Source of the DNA: Proteiniphilum sp. UBA1403
GTDB lineage: Bacteria > Bacteroidota > Bacteroidia > Bacteroidales > Dysgonomonadaceae
DNA: 64,000 nucleotides
Assembly (NCBI GenBank): GCA_002305715.1
Contig: DBQD01000042.1
Coordinates: 1-64,000, forward strand
Direction: 5' to 3'
In this document: one piece after another, positions 9,017 through 18,395 of the stretch
Numbering within the stretch: the stretch's first letter is position 1
Layout of the letters: every line of letters begins with the position of its first letter
Notes under the pieces: model-generated
Database searches by the model: none
What the model was told of the DNA's origin: nothing
The model's input: the letters and a program-made list of their open reading frames with translations, nothing else
Program-made: the position numbers and the translations under genes

Positions 9017-9048
9017 ATGAGGGTGTATCCGGTAAGGATCACCCTCAT
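9017..9048 (+). terminator. Strong intergenic hairpin downstream of the DPP III gene
   Basis: ATGAGGGTG/CACCCTCAT forms a perfect 9-bp stem. It continues, after a one-base bulge, with ATCC/GGAT around the loop GGTAA. It lacks a proper T-run on either side, so it may be a factor-assisted terminator or an mRNA 3'-end stabiliser rather than an intrinsic terminator. Confidence 0.5.
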
Positions 9049-9127
9049 TGCGCATATTCCACCTTATAAAGTGCCACAATACACGATTATTACGAACAAC
9101 AATATTGGCACATTGTGAAAATAATAT

Positions 9128-10420
9128 ATGAATTACGAAGAAACAATCGCATACCTGTATCGACAGATGCCCGAATATCAGCGTATCGGGCATCTAGCAT
9201 ACAAGGAAGGACTCGATAACAGCCAGCAACTGGATGAGATCTTTGGCCATCCTCATCGGCGATATAAAACCATACATGTGGGGGGCACCAACGGTAAGGG
9301 CTCCACGTCACACCTGCTGGCAGCCATTCTACAGGAAGCAGGATATAAGGTGGGACTATATACCTCACCCCATCTGGTAGACTTTCGCGAACGCATCAGG
9401 GTTAATGGAGAAATCATCAATAAACAATATGTTGTTGATTTTGTAGAAAAGTACAAAGATCAGTTTGAACCGGTGATGCCCTCCTTTTTTGAACTGACCA
9501 TGGAGATGGCATTCCTCTGGTTTGCAGAACAGGAAGTGGATGTAGCAGTGATTGAAGTTGGATTAGGAGGTCGCCTCGACAGCACCAACATCATCTCACC
9601 CGACCTCAGCATCATTACCAACATTGGCTATGATCATATGAAGTTTCTTGGTAATACATTACCAAAGATTGCATCGGAAAAAGCAGGTATAATAAAGCAA
9701 TATACACCGATAGTTATAGGAGAGATGGGCAATACGGATGTTGCACAGGTCTTTATCGACAAGGCAAAGATGGTTGAAGCTCCTATTGTCTTTGCAGAAT
9801 GGTACATGAGCAATTTTAAAGCTGAGCATACAGAGTACGGTTGGCTGTTTCATGCAGATAATTATCTGTATGTTGAAGGGGATTTGAAGGGACCGGCACA
9901 GGATAAAAATGCCAGAACTGTAATAACAGCCGTGGAGGTGCTGCTTGAGATTGGATACACTATATCAAAGGAGGCTGTCTACAACGGGTTCAAGGGAGTG
10001 ACTGCCCTCACCGGCTTAATGGGACGATGGCAGCAGCTGCAGTTGTCGCCAAAGATCATCTGCGACATTGCACACAATGAACATGGGTTACGCTATATTG
10101 CTAAGCAGTTACTGATAGAGAATTGGAGTCGTTTGCACATTGTTTTCGGGATGGCCAACGACAAAGATGTGGATTCTGTTCTTTCTTTGATGCCTAAAGT
10201 AGGTCACTATTACTTTACAAGGGCATCAGTTGATCGTGCATTGGATGAAGCTACTTTACAAGAACAGGCAAAGAGGTTCGGTCTGGAGGGCTCCTCTTAT
10301 CCATCTGTTGTGGAAGCCATACATGCAGCAAAAGAAAACGCCAATGAAAATGATCTCATCTTCATCGGCGGGAGTTCTTTTGTAGTGGCTGATGCTCTGC
10401 CTTTATTTCTAGATAGATGA
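9128..10420 (+). CDS. folC: Bifunctional folylpolyglutamate synthase / dihydrofolate synthase FolC
   Basis: 430 residues, matching FolC, a Mur-ligase relative that adds glutamate to dihydropteroate and then to folates. The ATP-binding loop GGTNGKGS is at residues 52-59. The central ATP-grasp-like region has VGLGGRLDSTN and TNIGYDHMKFLG, and the C-terminal Mur-ligase domain has the ICDIAHNEHGL motif. Together with thyA, folA and a FolK-like gene in this window it covers much of folate metabolism, though they are not one operon. It converges with the lipoprotein gene at 10426 with only 5 bp between. Confidence 0.95.
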   Translation: MNYEETIAYLYRQMPEYQRIGHLAYKEGLDNSQQLDEIFGHPHRRYKTIHVGGTNGKGSTSHLLAAILQEAGYKVGLYTSPHLVDFRERIRVNGEIINKQYVVDFVEKYKDQFEPVMPSFFELTMEMAFLWFAEQEVDVAVIEVGLGGRLDSTNIISPDLSIITNIGYDHMKFLGNTLPKIASEKAGIIKQYTPIVIGEMGNTDVAQVFIDKAKMVEAPIVFAEWYMSNFKAEHTEYGWLFHADNYLYVEGDLKGPAQDKNARTVITAVEVLLEIGYTISKEAVYNGFKGVTALTGLMGRWQQLQLSPKIICDIAHNEHGLRYIAKQLLIENWSRLHIVFGMANDKDVDSVLSLMPKVGHYYFTRASVDRALDEATLQEQAKRFGLEGSSYPSVVEAIHAAKENANENDLIFIGGSSFVVADALPLFLDR

Positions 10421-10425
10421 TTCTT

Positions 10426-10902
10426 TTAATAAATCAGAATCACTTGAAAATAGGCTGCGGGAGGATTGCCGGCATATCTACTTGCATCGGAAGCCTCCAG
10501 ATAAAAAGTGACTTTGGAAGGATTCCCTAAAACAAAATCACAACTGTATGTTTCTGTAAAAGGTATGCCCATGCCATCTTTGTATGTTTTCACATAGGGC
10601 AATGCCGTTTTGGAATAATCGTTGAATTTAAAATATGCAAGTGCTGCACCATCATCGAAAATATAGTCTTTCAGTTCGGGGAGGTTTACGGTCGCAGAGA
10701 AGAATCCCTCATCCTGATTTTCTGTCCACACCCAATCTGAACTTCGAATTGTAATAGGAATCACTTGCCATTGCCCATTCAGTGAATTGTCGATCATTTC
10801 CTGTATTTCACGGTCAGAAAGGAAACTGTCTGTTGTACATCCTTGCCCCACAAACAGGAACATTAAAGTTGAAATACCCAATAATAGCAGTTTGTTTCTC
10901 AT
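10426..10902 (-). CDS. Hypothetical lipoprotein
   Basis: 158 residues. The signal peptide ends in a cysteine (VGQGC, Cys22) that fits a lipobox loosely. The mature part has a short helix (SDREIQEMIDNSL) and then alternating beta-type stretches (WQVIPITIRSSDWVW, VTFYLEASD), suggesting a small beta-sandwich. I do not recognise a family. It is monocistronic and converges with folC. Confidence 0.65.
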   Translation of the reverse strand: MRNKLLLLGISTLMFLFVGQGCTTDSFLSDREIQEMIDNSLNGQWQVIPITIRSSDWVWTENQDEGFFSATVNLPELKDYIFDDGAALAYFKFNDYSKTALPYVKTYKDGMGIPFTETYSCDFVLGNPSKVTFYLEASDASRYAGNPPAAYFQVILIY

Positions 10903-10995
10903 ATTTGCAGTTTTTTTAATTTATATTCTTTAGATATGACGAATTAAAGAGAGATTCGTTTAAATGTAAACAATAAGAAATGGGAAATGTTTTCT

Positions 10996-11043
10996 TACTT
11001 TTGTAGTAAGATAAGAATAGCATTTTTTGCCATACTACAAAAG
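10996..11043 (+). promoter_or_regulatory. thyA promoter -7 box inside an 11-bp inverted repeat
   Basis: TACTTTTG at 10996-11003 fits the -7 consensus. The overlapping arm CTTTTGTAGTA (10998-11008) is repeated in perfect inversion as TACTACAAAAG (11033-11043), 24 nt apart. The second arm lies within the predicted leader of thyA, so this could be an operator pair or an RNA stem that forms if transcription starts upstream. Confidence 0.5.
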
Positions 11044-11093
11044 GCTTTCCCCATTAAGTAAAACAAAGAAAACAGCATACAAAAGTATACAAT

Positions 11094-11888
11094 ATGCAGC
11101 AATATCTCGATTTATTACAAAGGGTACTGGATGAAGGTATAAAAAAAGAGGATCGCACTGGCACAGGTACCATCAGTATCTTCGGACATCAAAGTAGGTA
11201 CAAAATGAGTGATGGTTTTCCGGTACTCACTACTAAGAAACTCCACTTGAAGTCGATCATCTTCGAGCTACTCTGGTTCCTCAATGGTGACACAAACATA
11301 AAATACCTGAACGAAAATGGCGTCCGCATCTGGAATGAATGGGCCGATGAGGATGGGGATTTGGGACCAATTTATGGGTATCAATGGCGTTCATGGCCAG
11401 ATTATAACGGTGGCCACATCGATCAGATTACGCAGGTTGTTGAGACTCTTAAACATAATCCAGACTCTCGGCGTATCATTGTCAGCTCGTGGAACGTGGC
11501 CAATATTCCAAATATGAAACTCCCACCCTGTCACGCCTTTTTTCAGTTTTATGTTGCCGACGGGAAGCTTAGTCTACAACTCTATCAACGTAGTGCTGAT
11601 ATTTTCTTGGGTGTACCATTTAACATTGCTTCCTACGCATTGTTACTGAAAATGATGGCTCAGGTGACCGGGTTGGAAGAAGGTGATTTTGTGCATACCT
11701 TTGGCGATGCACATATTTACCTAAACCACCTCGATCAAGTTAAACTCCAACTCTCTCGCACACCTCGATCGTTGCCTGAGATGAAGATCAACCCTGATGT
11801 GAAAGATATTTTTGGGTTCCGGTATGAGGATTTTGAACTGGTAAACTACGATCCCCACCCTCATATTAAAGGAGATGTGGCTGTATGA
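11094..11888 (+). CDS. thyA: Thymidylate synthase ThyA
   Basis: 264 residues, exactly the E. coli-type length. It converts dUMP to dTMP with methylene-tetrahydrofolate. The catalytic Cys146 lies in LPPCHAFFQF, and the dUMP-binding QRSADIFLGVPFNIASY motif and the C-terminal DPHPHIKGDVAV are intact. The dihydrofolate produced is recycled by the folA product encoded directly downstream, and the two are cotranscribed. Confidence 0.98.
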   Translation: MQQYLDLLQRVLDEGIKKEDRTGTGTISIFGHQSRYKMSDGFPVLTTKKLHLKSIIFELLWFLNGDTNIKYLNENGVRIWNEWADEDGDLGPIYGYQWRSWPDYNGGHIDQITQVVETLKHNPDSRRIIVSSWNVANIPNMKLPPCHAFFQFYVADGKLSLQLYQRSADIFLGVPFNIASYALLLKMMAQVTGLEEGDFVHTFGDAHIYLNHLDQVKLQLSRTPRSLPEMKINPDVKDIFGFRYEDFELVNYDPHPHIKGDVAV

Positions 11889-11907
11889 TAATCAATTAAA
11901 ATGCTGT

Positions 11908-12417
11908 ATGACAACCAAAAAAAACATAGAAACCGGCATTATTGTCGCACTAGATGAGAATAATGGTATTGGACATGACGGGGACCTACTTTGTCATCTT
12001 CCCAACGATTTGAAGCATTTCAAGGAGGTGACATCGGGTCATACGGTAATAATGGGTCGTAAAACGTATGAATCGTTACCGAAAGGAGCATTACCAAACC
12101 GTACCAATGTGGTGATTACGGCTGATTCGGCTGATAAGTACCCGGGGTGCATCGTTGCACGATCGGTTGATGAAGCTCTAACTTATAGCAAGGAAGGGGA
12201 AAAGATCTTCATCATAGGGGGTGGTCAACTGTACCGTACCACACTCGAATTGGTTGATTGGCTTTATCTAACGCGTATTCATCATACCTTTAACAATGCT
12301 GACACCTTCTTTCCGAAAATAGAGTTTGAGGAGTGGACACTTATACAAAAGGAGGAACATGATGTGGATGATAGGCATCAGTATCCTTATACATTTTTAA
12401 CCTACAGAAGAAAATAA
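11908..12417 (+). CDS. folA: Dihydrofolate reductase
   Basis: 169 residues from the ATG at 11908. A longer in-frame start at 11875 overlaps thyA by 14 bp and adds 11 non-conserved residues. It reduces dihydrofolate with NADPH. Conserved elements are GIIVALDENNGIGHDGDL, LPNDLKHFKEVT, the nucleotide-binding VIMGRKTYESLP and the IIGGGQLY segment. It forms a classic thyA-folA pair. The start choice is the only uncertainty. Confidence 0.95.
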   Translation: MTTKKNIETGIIVALDENNGIGHDGDLLCHLPNDLKHFKEVTSGHTVIMGRKTYESLPKGALPNRTNVVITADSADKYPGCIVARSVDEALTYSKEGEKIFIIGGGQLYRTTLELVDWLYLTRIHHTFNNADTFFPKIEFEEWTLIQKEEHDVDDRHQYPYTFLTYRRK

Positions 12418-12470
12418 CATCAACAGGTTGATTGATTTGAACGGTACATGGAAAAAAAGATCGATAACCA

Positions 12471-15400
12471 ATGAAAAAATACGTAATTATCGCTTACTTG
12501 CTAGCGTTTGCTTCCGTTTCATCTGCACAGAATCATCATCCGGATTCTTTGAAAGCCTATATCGGTAGGTCACTCTCAAACATTTACCTAGAGACATTGT
12601 CACGTCCAACCAGGGTGGCAATAGAGAAGATTTTAATAAACGATCGACAAAAGTTCATTGAATTACAAACAAACCTTGCACTCTCCTATCTCCCCATGCG
12701 AGAACAGACTGTGCAATTGATATACGATAGTGTACGGTATCATCTTTCGGCGAAACAAAAAAAATACCAAATAGCAGTCATTACCGACGGGATGGAGATC
12801 AGCCTGCTGGTGCCAAACTTCTTCCGAAACAGTCAACTCGATAAAGATAGAATGATTGCGCACAACGTTTCGACACCACTGGTGAAGAATGTCTCCTCTC
12901 CGACTGGTTCTTTTAGCAAGGGATTGCAAAATAACCACATTGCACTCTGGCAGAGCCACGGTTGGCACTACGATCAAAAACTGGGAAGATGGGAATGGCA
13001 ACGGGCACGCATTTTCCAAACGGTAGAGGACCTATACACACAGAGTTATGTGCTTCCCTTCCTTGTTCCTATGTTGGAAAATGCGGGAGCCAATGTGCTG
13101 CTCCCTCGAGAAAGGGATTACAACAAAATTGAAATTATTGTTGATAATGATGAGAGCATTGGTGGTAAATCGACTTACAAGGAAACAAACGGAAAGGAGA
13201 AGTGGGGGAACACCGGAATAGCCGGTTTTGCCAATCTCCGAAAAATGTACATGGATTATGAAAATCCATTTCGAATGGGTACGGCAAGAGCAGTTCGTAC
13301 AATTAGCCAAGGGAAAGAGAGTCTTGCAACATGGAACTTCGACATTCCAGAAAAGGGTAAATATGGGGTCTATGTTTCTTACCAGACACTAAAAAATAGC
13401 AGCAGCGATGCACTATATAGTGTATTCCATGCGGGAGGGAAGACCGATTTCAGGGTGAACCAACAGATGGGGGGAGGAACATGGATCTTTCTGGGATACT
13501 TCGACTTTGAAAAGGGTTCAACACAGAAAATTACGCTGTCTAACAAAAGTAGCCAGGATGGAAAAGTTGTGTCCGCAGATGCAGTGAAGATAGGTGGAGG
13601 AATGGGTAACATTGCTCGAATACCTCATCCAGAGTACTTAGCTGTGGAAAGCACCAGTAAGACAGATACATCGAAAGAGAAAAAGAGTCTGGCTTCACAA
13701 ATTAATTACACTCCACAAGTCAGCGGATACCCACGTTATGCAGAAGGCGCACGCTACTGGATGCAGTGGGCCGGGGTACCTGATACAATTTACAACCGAA
13801 CAGAAGGGATGAACGACTACACAGACGACTATGTATCACGGGGTGTATGGGTGAATTGGTTAGCTGGAGGTTCTTCGGTGCTACCCAAAAAGGAGGGTTT
13901 ACAAATTCCGGTGGACTTGGCATTTGCCTTCCACTCAGATGCCGGCACCTTTTGGGGAGATACAATTGTGGGAACACTCGGCATTTATATGACACACTAT
14001 AACAATGAAAAGTTCGAAAACGGTCGTTCTAGGTGGGCATCACGTGATCTGACTGAACTTGTTATGGAAGAGATTGTGACAGATATTCGTCGTGAATTTG
14101 AACCGGAATGGAATCGTCGTCAGCTTTGGAACCGCTCTTATGCAGAAGCTCGTATACCCAATGTGCCGACCATGTTATTGGAATTATTGTCACATCAGAA
14201 CTTTGCAGACATGCGTTACGGACTAGATCCGACCTTCCGCTTTACAGTCAGCCGCTCTATTTACAAGGGGATGTTGAAATTTCTTGCAACCCAGTATAAC
14301 AGACCGTATGTGGTTCAACCTCTTCCCGTAAAGGCTTTCTCTGCCCATTTCATCGGGGAGACACAAGTGAAGCTTTCTTGGCAACCGACAACCGATCCGG
14401 CAGAGTTGAGCGCTAAGCCTGACAGGTATGTGATATATACTCGTATGAACGGAAAAGGGTTCGACAACGGATTCGTGGTACATGACAACAATGTTGTACT
14501 CTCTATTCAAAAAGACAGCATATATAGTTTTCAGGTGGTTGCAGTCAATGAGGGTGGACGAAGTTTCCCTTCAGAAACGCTTTCTATATGCCGCAGATCA
14601 AACCAAAAGGGAGAAGTTCTGATAGTGAACGGATTCACCAGAGTATCTGCACCTTTTAGTTTCACAACTTCACAAGATAGTATTGCCGGCTTTTTAGGAA
14701 GTGTGGACAATGGTGTACCTTATCTGGTAGATCATCATTTCACTGGGCAAATGCATGAATTTAGACGTGTTATCCCCTGGATGGACGACGATGCGGCTGG
14801 CTTTGGAGAGAGTAATGCAAATTATGAAACTACACCCATAGCAGGTAACACATTCGATTATCCCTATACTCATGGTGAGGCTTTTGCAACGGCAGGATAC
14901 TCTTTTGTCTCCACTTCAGCCGAAGCAGTGGAAAATGGGAGTATGAACTTGAAAGATTATAGAATTGTGGACTGGATTCTGGGCAAACAACGTGAGTGGA
15001 GTGTGGCTCGTGGTGCTAAACCACCGAAATACAAAACATTTTCGCAATCGCAGCAACTGGCAATTACCGAATTTTGTAAAGGAGGGGGAAAGATCATCAT
15101 CAGCGGAGCTTTCGTCGGCACCGACCTGTGGCAGAACCCACATGCTACGTTAGCAGATCGAGATTGGGCATTGCAGACATTGAAATTTAAATGGAGAAAC
15201 AACAACGCAGCGGTGACTGGACAAATAAAAGCGGTACCTTCACCATTCTCGGCAATTCAAGGCAACTACAACTACTATAACGAACTGAACAGCGAATGCT
15301 ATGTAGTGGAGAATCCAGATGCACTGGAACCGGTTGATGTAAATGCATTTACCATCTTTCGGTATACAGAGAACAATCTGAGTGCAGGGGTACTCTACAA

Positions 15401-15506
15401 AGGAGCTGTATATGACACCTGTATTCTTGGTTTTCCAATTGAAGCGGTGAAGACACAAGAGAAAAGAAATGAACTGATCCAACGCATCATGAACGTATTT
15501 GATTAA
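12471..15506 (+). CDS. Secreted N-acetylmuramoyl-L-alanine amidase with golvesin-like insert and FnIII
   Basis: 1011 residues with a Sec signal peptide (about 1-20). An Amidase_3-type zinc site can be assembled from two halves. His163 (WQSHGW) and Glu186 (VEDLYTQ) lie before residue 220. His488 (AFHSDAG) and the likely catalytic Glu571 (MLLELLSHQNFAD) lie after 440. Between them, at about 225-380, sits a beta-rich golvesin/xanthan-lyase-CBD-like domain. An FnIII-like domain follows (about 625-715), then a Rossmann-like C-terminal region ending near GGGKIIISGAFVGTD. Automated pipelines often call such proteins 'xanthan lyase'; peptidoglycan amidase is my inference from the site residues. It heads the salvage cluster; the next gene starts 8 bp downstream. 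Confidence 0.78.
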   Translation: MKKYVIIAYLLAFASVSSAQNHHPDSLKAYIGRSLSNIYLETLSRPTRVAIEKILINDRQKFIELQTNLALSYLPMREQTVQLIYDSVRYHLSAKQKKYQIAVITDGMEISLLVPNFFRNSQLDKDRMIAHNVSTPLVKNVSSPTGSFSKGLQNNHIALWQSHGWHYDQKLGRWEWQRARIFQTVEDLYTQSYVLPFLVPMLENAGANVLLPRERDYNKIEIIVDNDESIGGKSTYKETNGKEKWGNTGIAGFANLRKMYMDYENPFRMGTARAVRTISQGKESLATWNFDIPEKGKYGVYVSYQTLKNSSSDALYSVFHAGGKTDFRVNQQMGGGTWIFLGYFDFEKGSTQKITLSNKSSQDGKVVSADAVKIGGGMGNIARIPHPEYLAVESTSKTDTSKEKKSLASQINYTPQVSGYPRYAEGARYWMQWAGVPDTIYNRTEGMNDYTDDYVSRGVWVNWLAGGSSVLPKKEGLQIPVDLAFAFHSDAGTFWGDTIVGTLGIYMTHYNNEKFENGRSRWASRDLTELVMEEIVTDIRREFEPEWNRRQLWNRSYAEARIPNVPTMLLELLSHQNFADMRYGLDPTFRFTVSRSIYKGMLKFLATQYNRPYVVQPLPVKAFSAHFIGETQVKLSWQPTTDPAELSAKPDRYVIYTRMNGKGFDNGFVVHDNNVVLSIQKDSIYSFQVVAVNEGGRSFPSETLSICRRSNQKGEVLIVNGFTRVSAPFSFTTSQDSIAGFLGSVDNGVPYLVDHHFTGQMHEFRRVIPWMDDDAAGFGESNANYETTPIAGNTFDYPYTHGEAFATAGYSFVSTSAEAVENGSMNLKDYRIVDWILGKQREWSVARGAKPPKYKTFSQSQQLAITEFCKGGGKIIISGAFVGTDLWQNPHATLADRDWALQTLKFKWRNNNAAVTGQIKAVPSPFSAIQGNYNYYNELNSECYVVENPDALEPVDVNAFTIFRYTENNLSAGVLYKGAVYDTCILGFPIEAVKTQEKRNELIQRIMNVFD

Positions 15507-15514
15507 AATTTCGT

Positions 15515-16969
15515 ATGAACAAATTAGATGCTTTTATCCTTTTCACAGAGCCAGAACAGGCAAGAATAACCATAAATGAATTGCGCCAGTCGGAGTCGGT
15601 CGGCACAATCTGGCTCCTTACTCCAGAAGGAAGTAAAGAGAAAATAAAAGGATGTAAATATATCCACATTGACAGCCTGTATAGTAGTGAGACAATCCGT
15701 GCAATTGCAAAGAATACAAAAAACAATTATACGCTCATTTACTTGAAACCTTACGCACTTAAACTGGGTTACTTTGCACTGGAACGAATGATTCGCATTG
15801 CGAAAGACTCAGCTGCAGGCATGGTATATGCCGACTATTATGCAGTACTGGGAGGTGAAAAGAAAAATAGACCTGTTATCGACTATCAGGAGGGAAGCTT
15901 GCGCGACGACTTTAACTTTGGCTCGGTACTTTGTTACAACACACTTGCCTTGAAAAAGGCGGTCAAACGAATGAAAAAAGAGACGTACCAGTTTGCGGGA
16001 TTGTATGATTTGCGTCTTAAAGTATCTCAAAAGTATCCGCTTGTTCACATCAATGAGTATCTCTACACAGAGATAGAAAATGATACCCGGGTAACTGGTC
16101 AGAAGATATTCGACTATGTGGATCCAAAAAACAGGCAGCTTCAACTAGAAATGGAGCAAGTATGCACACAACACTTGAAGGATGTGGGCGCTTGGTTGGA
16201 ACCGACATTCAAACAAATTGAATTTGATAAGGAAATATTTGAAGTAGAAGCTTCGGTCATCATTCCAGTCCGCAACCGCATACGAACAATACGTGATGCC
16301 ATTGAATCGGTTCTCAGACAGAAAACAACATTTCCTTTCAACCTGATCGTCATTGACAATCACTCAACCGACGGCACGACAGAAGCTATCGATGCATTCA
16401 AAAGTGACAGTCGATTGATTCACCTTATTCCGGAAAGGGACGACTTGGGTATTGGAGGATGCTGGAACATGGGTGTACACCACAACCAGTGCGGGAAGTT
16501 TGCTGTACAACTCGATAGTGACGATGTATACAGCGATGTAGACACACTGCAGAAGATTGTGAATGCATTCTACGAACAACAGTGCGCCATGGTGGTGGGA
16601 ACCTATCAGATGACCAACTTCGAAATGCAAATGATTCCTCCCGGTATTATTGATCACAGGGAGTGGACAACCGAGAATGGTAGAAACAATGCTCTTCGCA
16701 TAAACGGTCTGGGGGCACCTCGTGCGTTTTATACTCCCGTGCTGAGGGAGATTAAGGTTCCAAACACCAGCTATGGGGAAGATTATGCATTGGGTTTAAA
16801 CATTTCTCGACACTACCAAATTGGTCGAATCTACGATGTTCTCTATCTCTGCCGCCGTTGGTATGACAACACCGATGCCTCTCTCGATATTGAAAAGATG
16901 AACGAACACAACCTCTATAAAGACAGGATCAGGACATGGGAACTTCAGGCGAGAAAGAAAATGAGATAA
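15515..16969 (+). CDS. Glycosyltransferase family 2 protein with two GT-A-like halves
   Basis: 484 residues, no signal peptide or membrane segment, hence cytoplasmic. The C-terminal half (about 247-460) is a standard GT2 domain: ASVIIPVRNRIRTIRDAIES, the VIDNHSTDGT nucleotide-binding segment and a DXD-like QLDSDDVY. The N-terminal half (about 1-220) looks like a second, divergent GT-A-like unit with GMVYADYYAV in the DXD position. Sugar donor and acceptor are unknown. It lies 8 bp after the amidase gene and overlaps the SpoIID-like gene by 34 bp, which implies coordinated expression within the peptidoglycan salvage block. Confidence 0.82.
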   Translation: MNKLDAFILFTEPEQARITINELRQSESVGTIWLLTPEGSKEKIKGCKYIHIDSLYSSETIRAIAKNTKNNYTLIYLKPYALKLGYFALERMIRIAKDSAAGMVYADYYAVLGGEKKNRPVIDYQEGSLRDDFNFGSVLCYNTLALKKAVKRMKKETYQFAGLYDLRLKVSQKYPLVHINEYLYTEIENDTRVTGQKIFDYVDPKNRQLQLEMEQVCTQHLKDVGAWLEPTFKQIEFDKEIFEVEASVIIPVRNRIRTIRDAIESVLRQKTTFPFNLIVIDNHSTDGTTEAIDAFKSDSRLIHLIPERDDLGIGGCWNMGVHHNQCGKFAVQLDSDDVYSDVDTLQKIVNAFYEQQCAMVVGTYQMTNFEMQMIPPGIIDHREWTTENGRNNALRINGLGAPRAFYTPVLREIKVPNTSYGEDYALGLNISRHYQIGRIYDVLYLCRRWYDNTDASLDIEKMNEHNLYKDRIRTWELQARKKMR

Positions 16970-18354
16970 GTGAAACTCTTAAAAATGTAGGTGATCCACT
17001 TAGAGGAATAAAAGAACCACTTATAAAAGAACCACTTATAAATGTAGGGATCATTCAAGAGCAACCCGAAATAGACTTCATATTGCTATCCGATTACAAG
17101 CTGAAGGGTAAACCTATCTGCAAAGGTAAGTATAGAGTTTGTTTTTCTGATGGAATGATTCTATTTAATGGAGAAACCTATACGGAAATATCCTTTGATA
17201 CGGATGATATGCACAATGATACATTTGAGCTTAAGAATGTGATGATTGGTGTTAACTTTCACTGGCAGCGTAAAGAAGATCAACGTTTCCAAGGTGGCTT
17301 GAAGTTGGTATGTGGAGAGGAAGGTATCACGGCCATTAATGTTGTCACACTTGAGGATTACCTTAAAAGTGTAATCTCTTCCGAGATGAGTGCCACCAGT
17401 TCAGATGAATTTCTGAAGGCACATGCTGTGATCTCCAGAAGTTGGCTGCTGGCACAGTTACAGAAAAGCAGAGAGATTCAAGAAAACAAGAAGATCGAGG
17501 ACAACTTTAAATCGTCATTTGAAACGACATGTGAAATAATCCGTTGGTATGATCGGGAAGACCATGCACTATTCGATGTATGCGCTGATGATCATTGTCA
17601 GCGTTATCAAGGAATTACGCGACAAACGACCGAACGGGTGAACCTAGCGATCGATGCAACCAAGGGGCAGGTGATTACTTTCAATGGTATTATTTGTGAC
17701 GCTCGCTTCTCGAAATGCTGTGGTGGTGTGACTGAGGCTTTTGAAAACGTTTGGGAACCTATTCTGCACCCATACCTTATAGGAAAAAAAGATTCCACTG
17801 AGGACACTCCATTACCCAACCTTAGGGATGAGGAAAATGCCAGGTCTTGGATTCTATCCGCTCCACCTGCATTCTGCCACACCTCTGATGCAGCAGTACT
17901 CAAACAGGTGCTGAACGACTATGACAGAGAGACGACAGACTTTTATCGTTGGCAAGAGGTATATTCGCAAAAAGAATTAAGTGAACTTATCATGAAGCGT
18001 TCTGGTATAGATTTCGGAGAAATAGTAGCATTGGAATCACTAGAACGGGGAAATTCAGGGCGTATCATCCGATTGAAGATCATGGGCACCAAACGGGTGA
18101 TGACAATTGGAAAAGAGTTGGAAATACGACGTACGCTCTCGCCCTCACACCTTTACAGTGCTGCATTCGTAATAGATGCAGAGAATGAGAACGAGGAGGG
18201 AATTCCACAACAGTTCACACTTAAGGGTGCAGGATGGGGACATGGTGTTGGCCTTTGCCAGATTGGAGCAGCCATGATGGCAGATAAGGGATATAAATTT
18301 GATGAGATTTTACAGCATTATTTTCCTCTAACAGAATTGATTACCTATTATTGA
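16936..18354 (+). CDS. SpoIID/LytB domain protein
   Basis: 472 residues. The SpoIID signature is clear: VVTLEDYLKSVISSEM, FLKAHAVISRSWLLA, FSKCCGGVTEAFENVW and the C-terminal GAGWGHGVGLCQIGA. SpoIID proteins are lytic transglycosylases acting on denuded glycan strands. No signal peptide or N-terminal membrane segment is present with this start, which is odd for a wall enzyme. The first 45 residues are a low-complexity stretch with a duplicated KEPLI element. The start overlaps the upstream glycosyltransferase by 34 bp; no convincing downstream ATG precedes the conserved region. AmpG, which imports anhydro-muropeptides, is the next gene. Confidence 0.85.
   Translation: MGTSGEKENEISETLKNVGDPLRGIKEPLIKEPLINVGIIQEQPEIDFILLSDYKLKGKPICKGKYRVCFSDGMILFNGETYTEISFDTDDMHNDTFELKNVMIGVNFHWQRKEDQRFQGGLKLVCGEEGITAINVVTLEDYLKSVISSEMSATSSDEFLKAHAVISRSWLLAQLQKSREIQENKKIEDNFKSSFETTCEIIRWYDREDHALFDVCADDHCQRYQGITRQTTERVNLAIDATKGQVITFNGIICDARFSKCCGGVTEAFENVWEPILHPYLIGKKDSTEDTPLPNLRDEENARSWILSAPPAFCHTSDAAVLKQVLNDYDRETTDFYRWQEVYSQKELSELIMKRSGIDFGEIVALESLERGNSGRIIRLKIMGTKRVMTIGKELEIRRTLSPSHLYSAAFVIDAENENEEGIPQQFTLKGAGWGHGVGLCQIGAAMMADKGYKFDEILQHYFPLTELITYY
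17011..17040 (+). repeat. Tandem 15-bp duplication in the SpoIID-like gene
   Basis: The 15-bp unit AAAGAACCACTTATA occurs twice head to tail (17011-17025, 17026-17040), encoding KEPLIKEPLI in the non-conserved N-terminal extension. It is in frame, so copy-number change would not break the gene. Confidence 0.85.
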
Positions 18355-18395
18355 TTACGTAGTAAAACAGGCTCACAAAGCCCTAATAAAATAAT

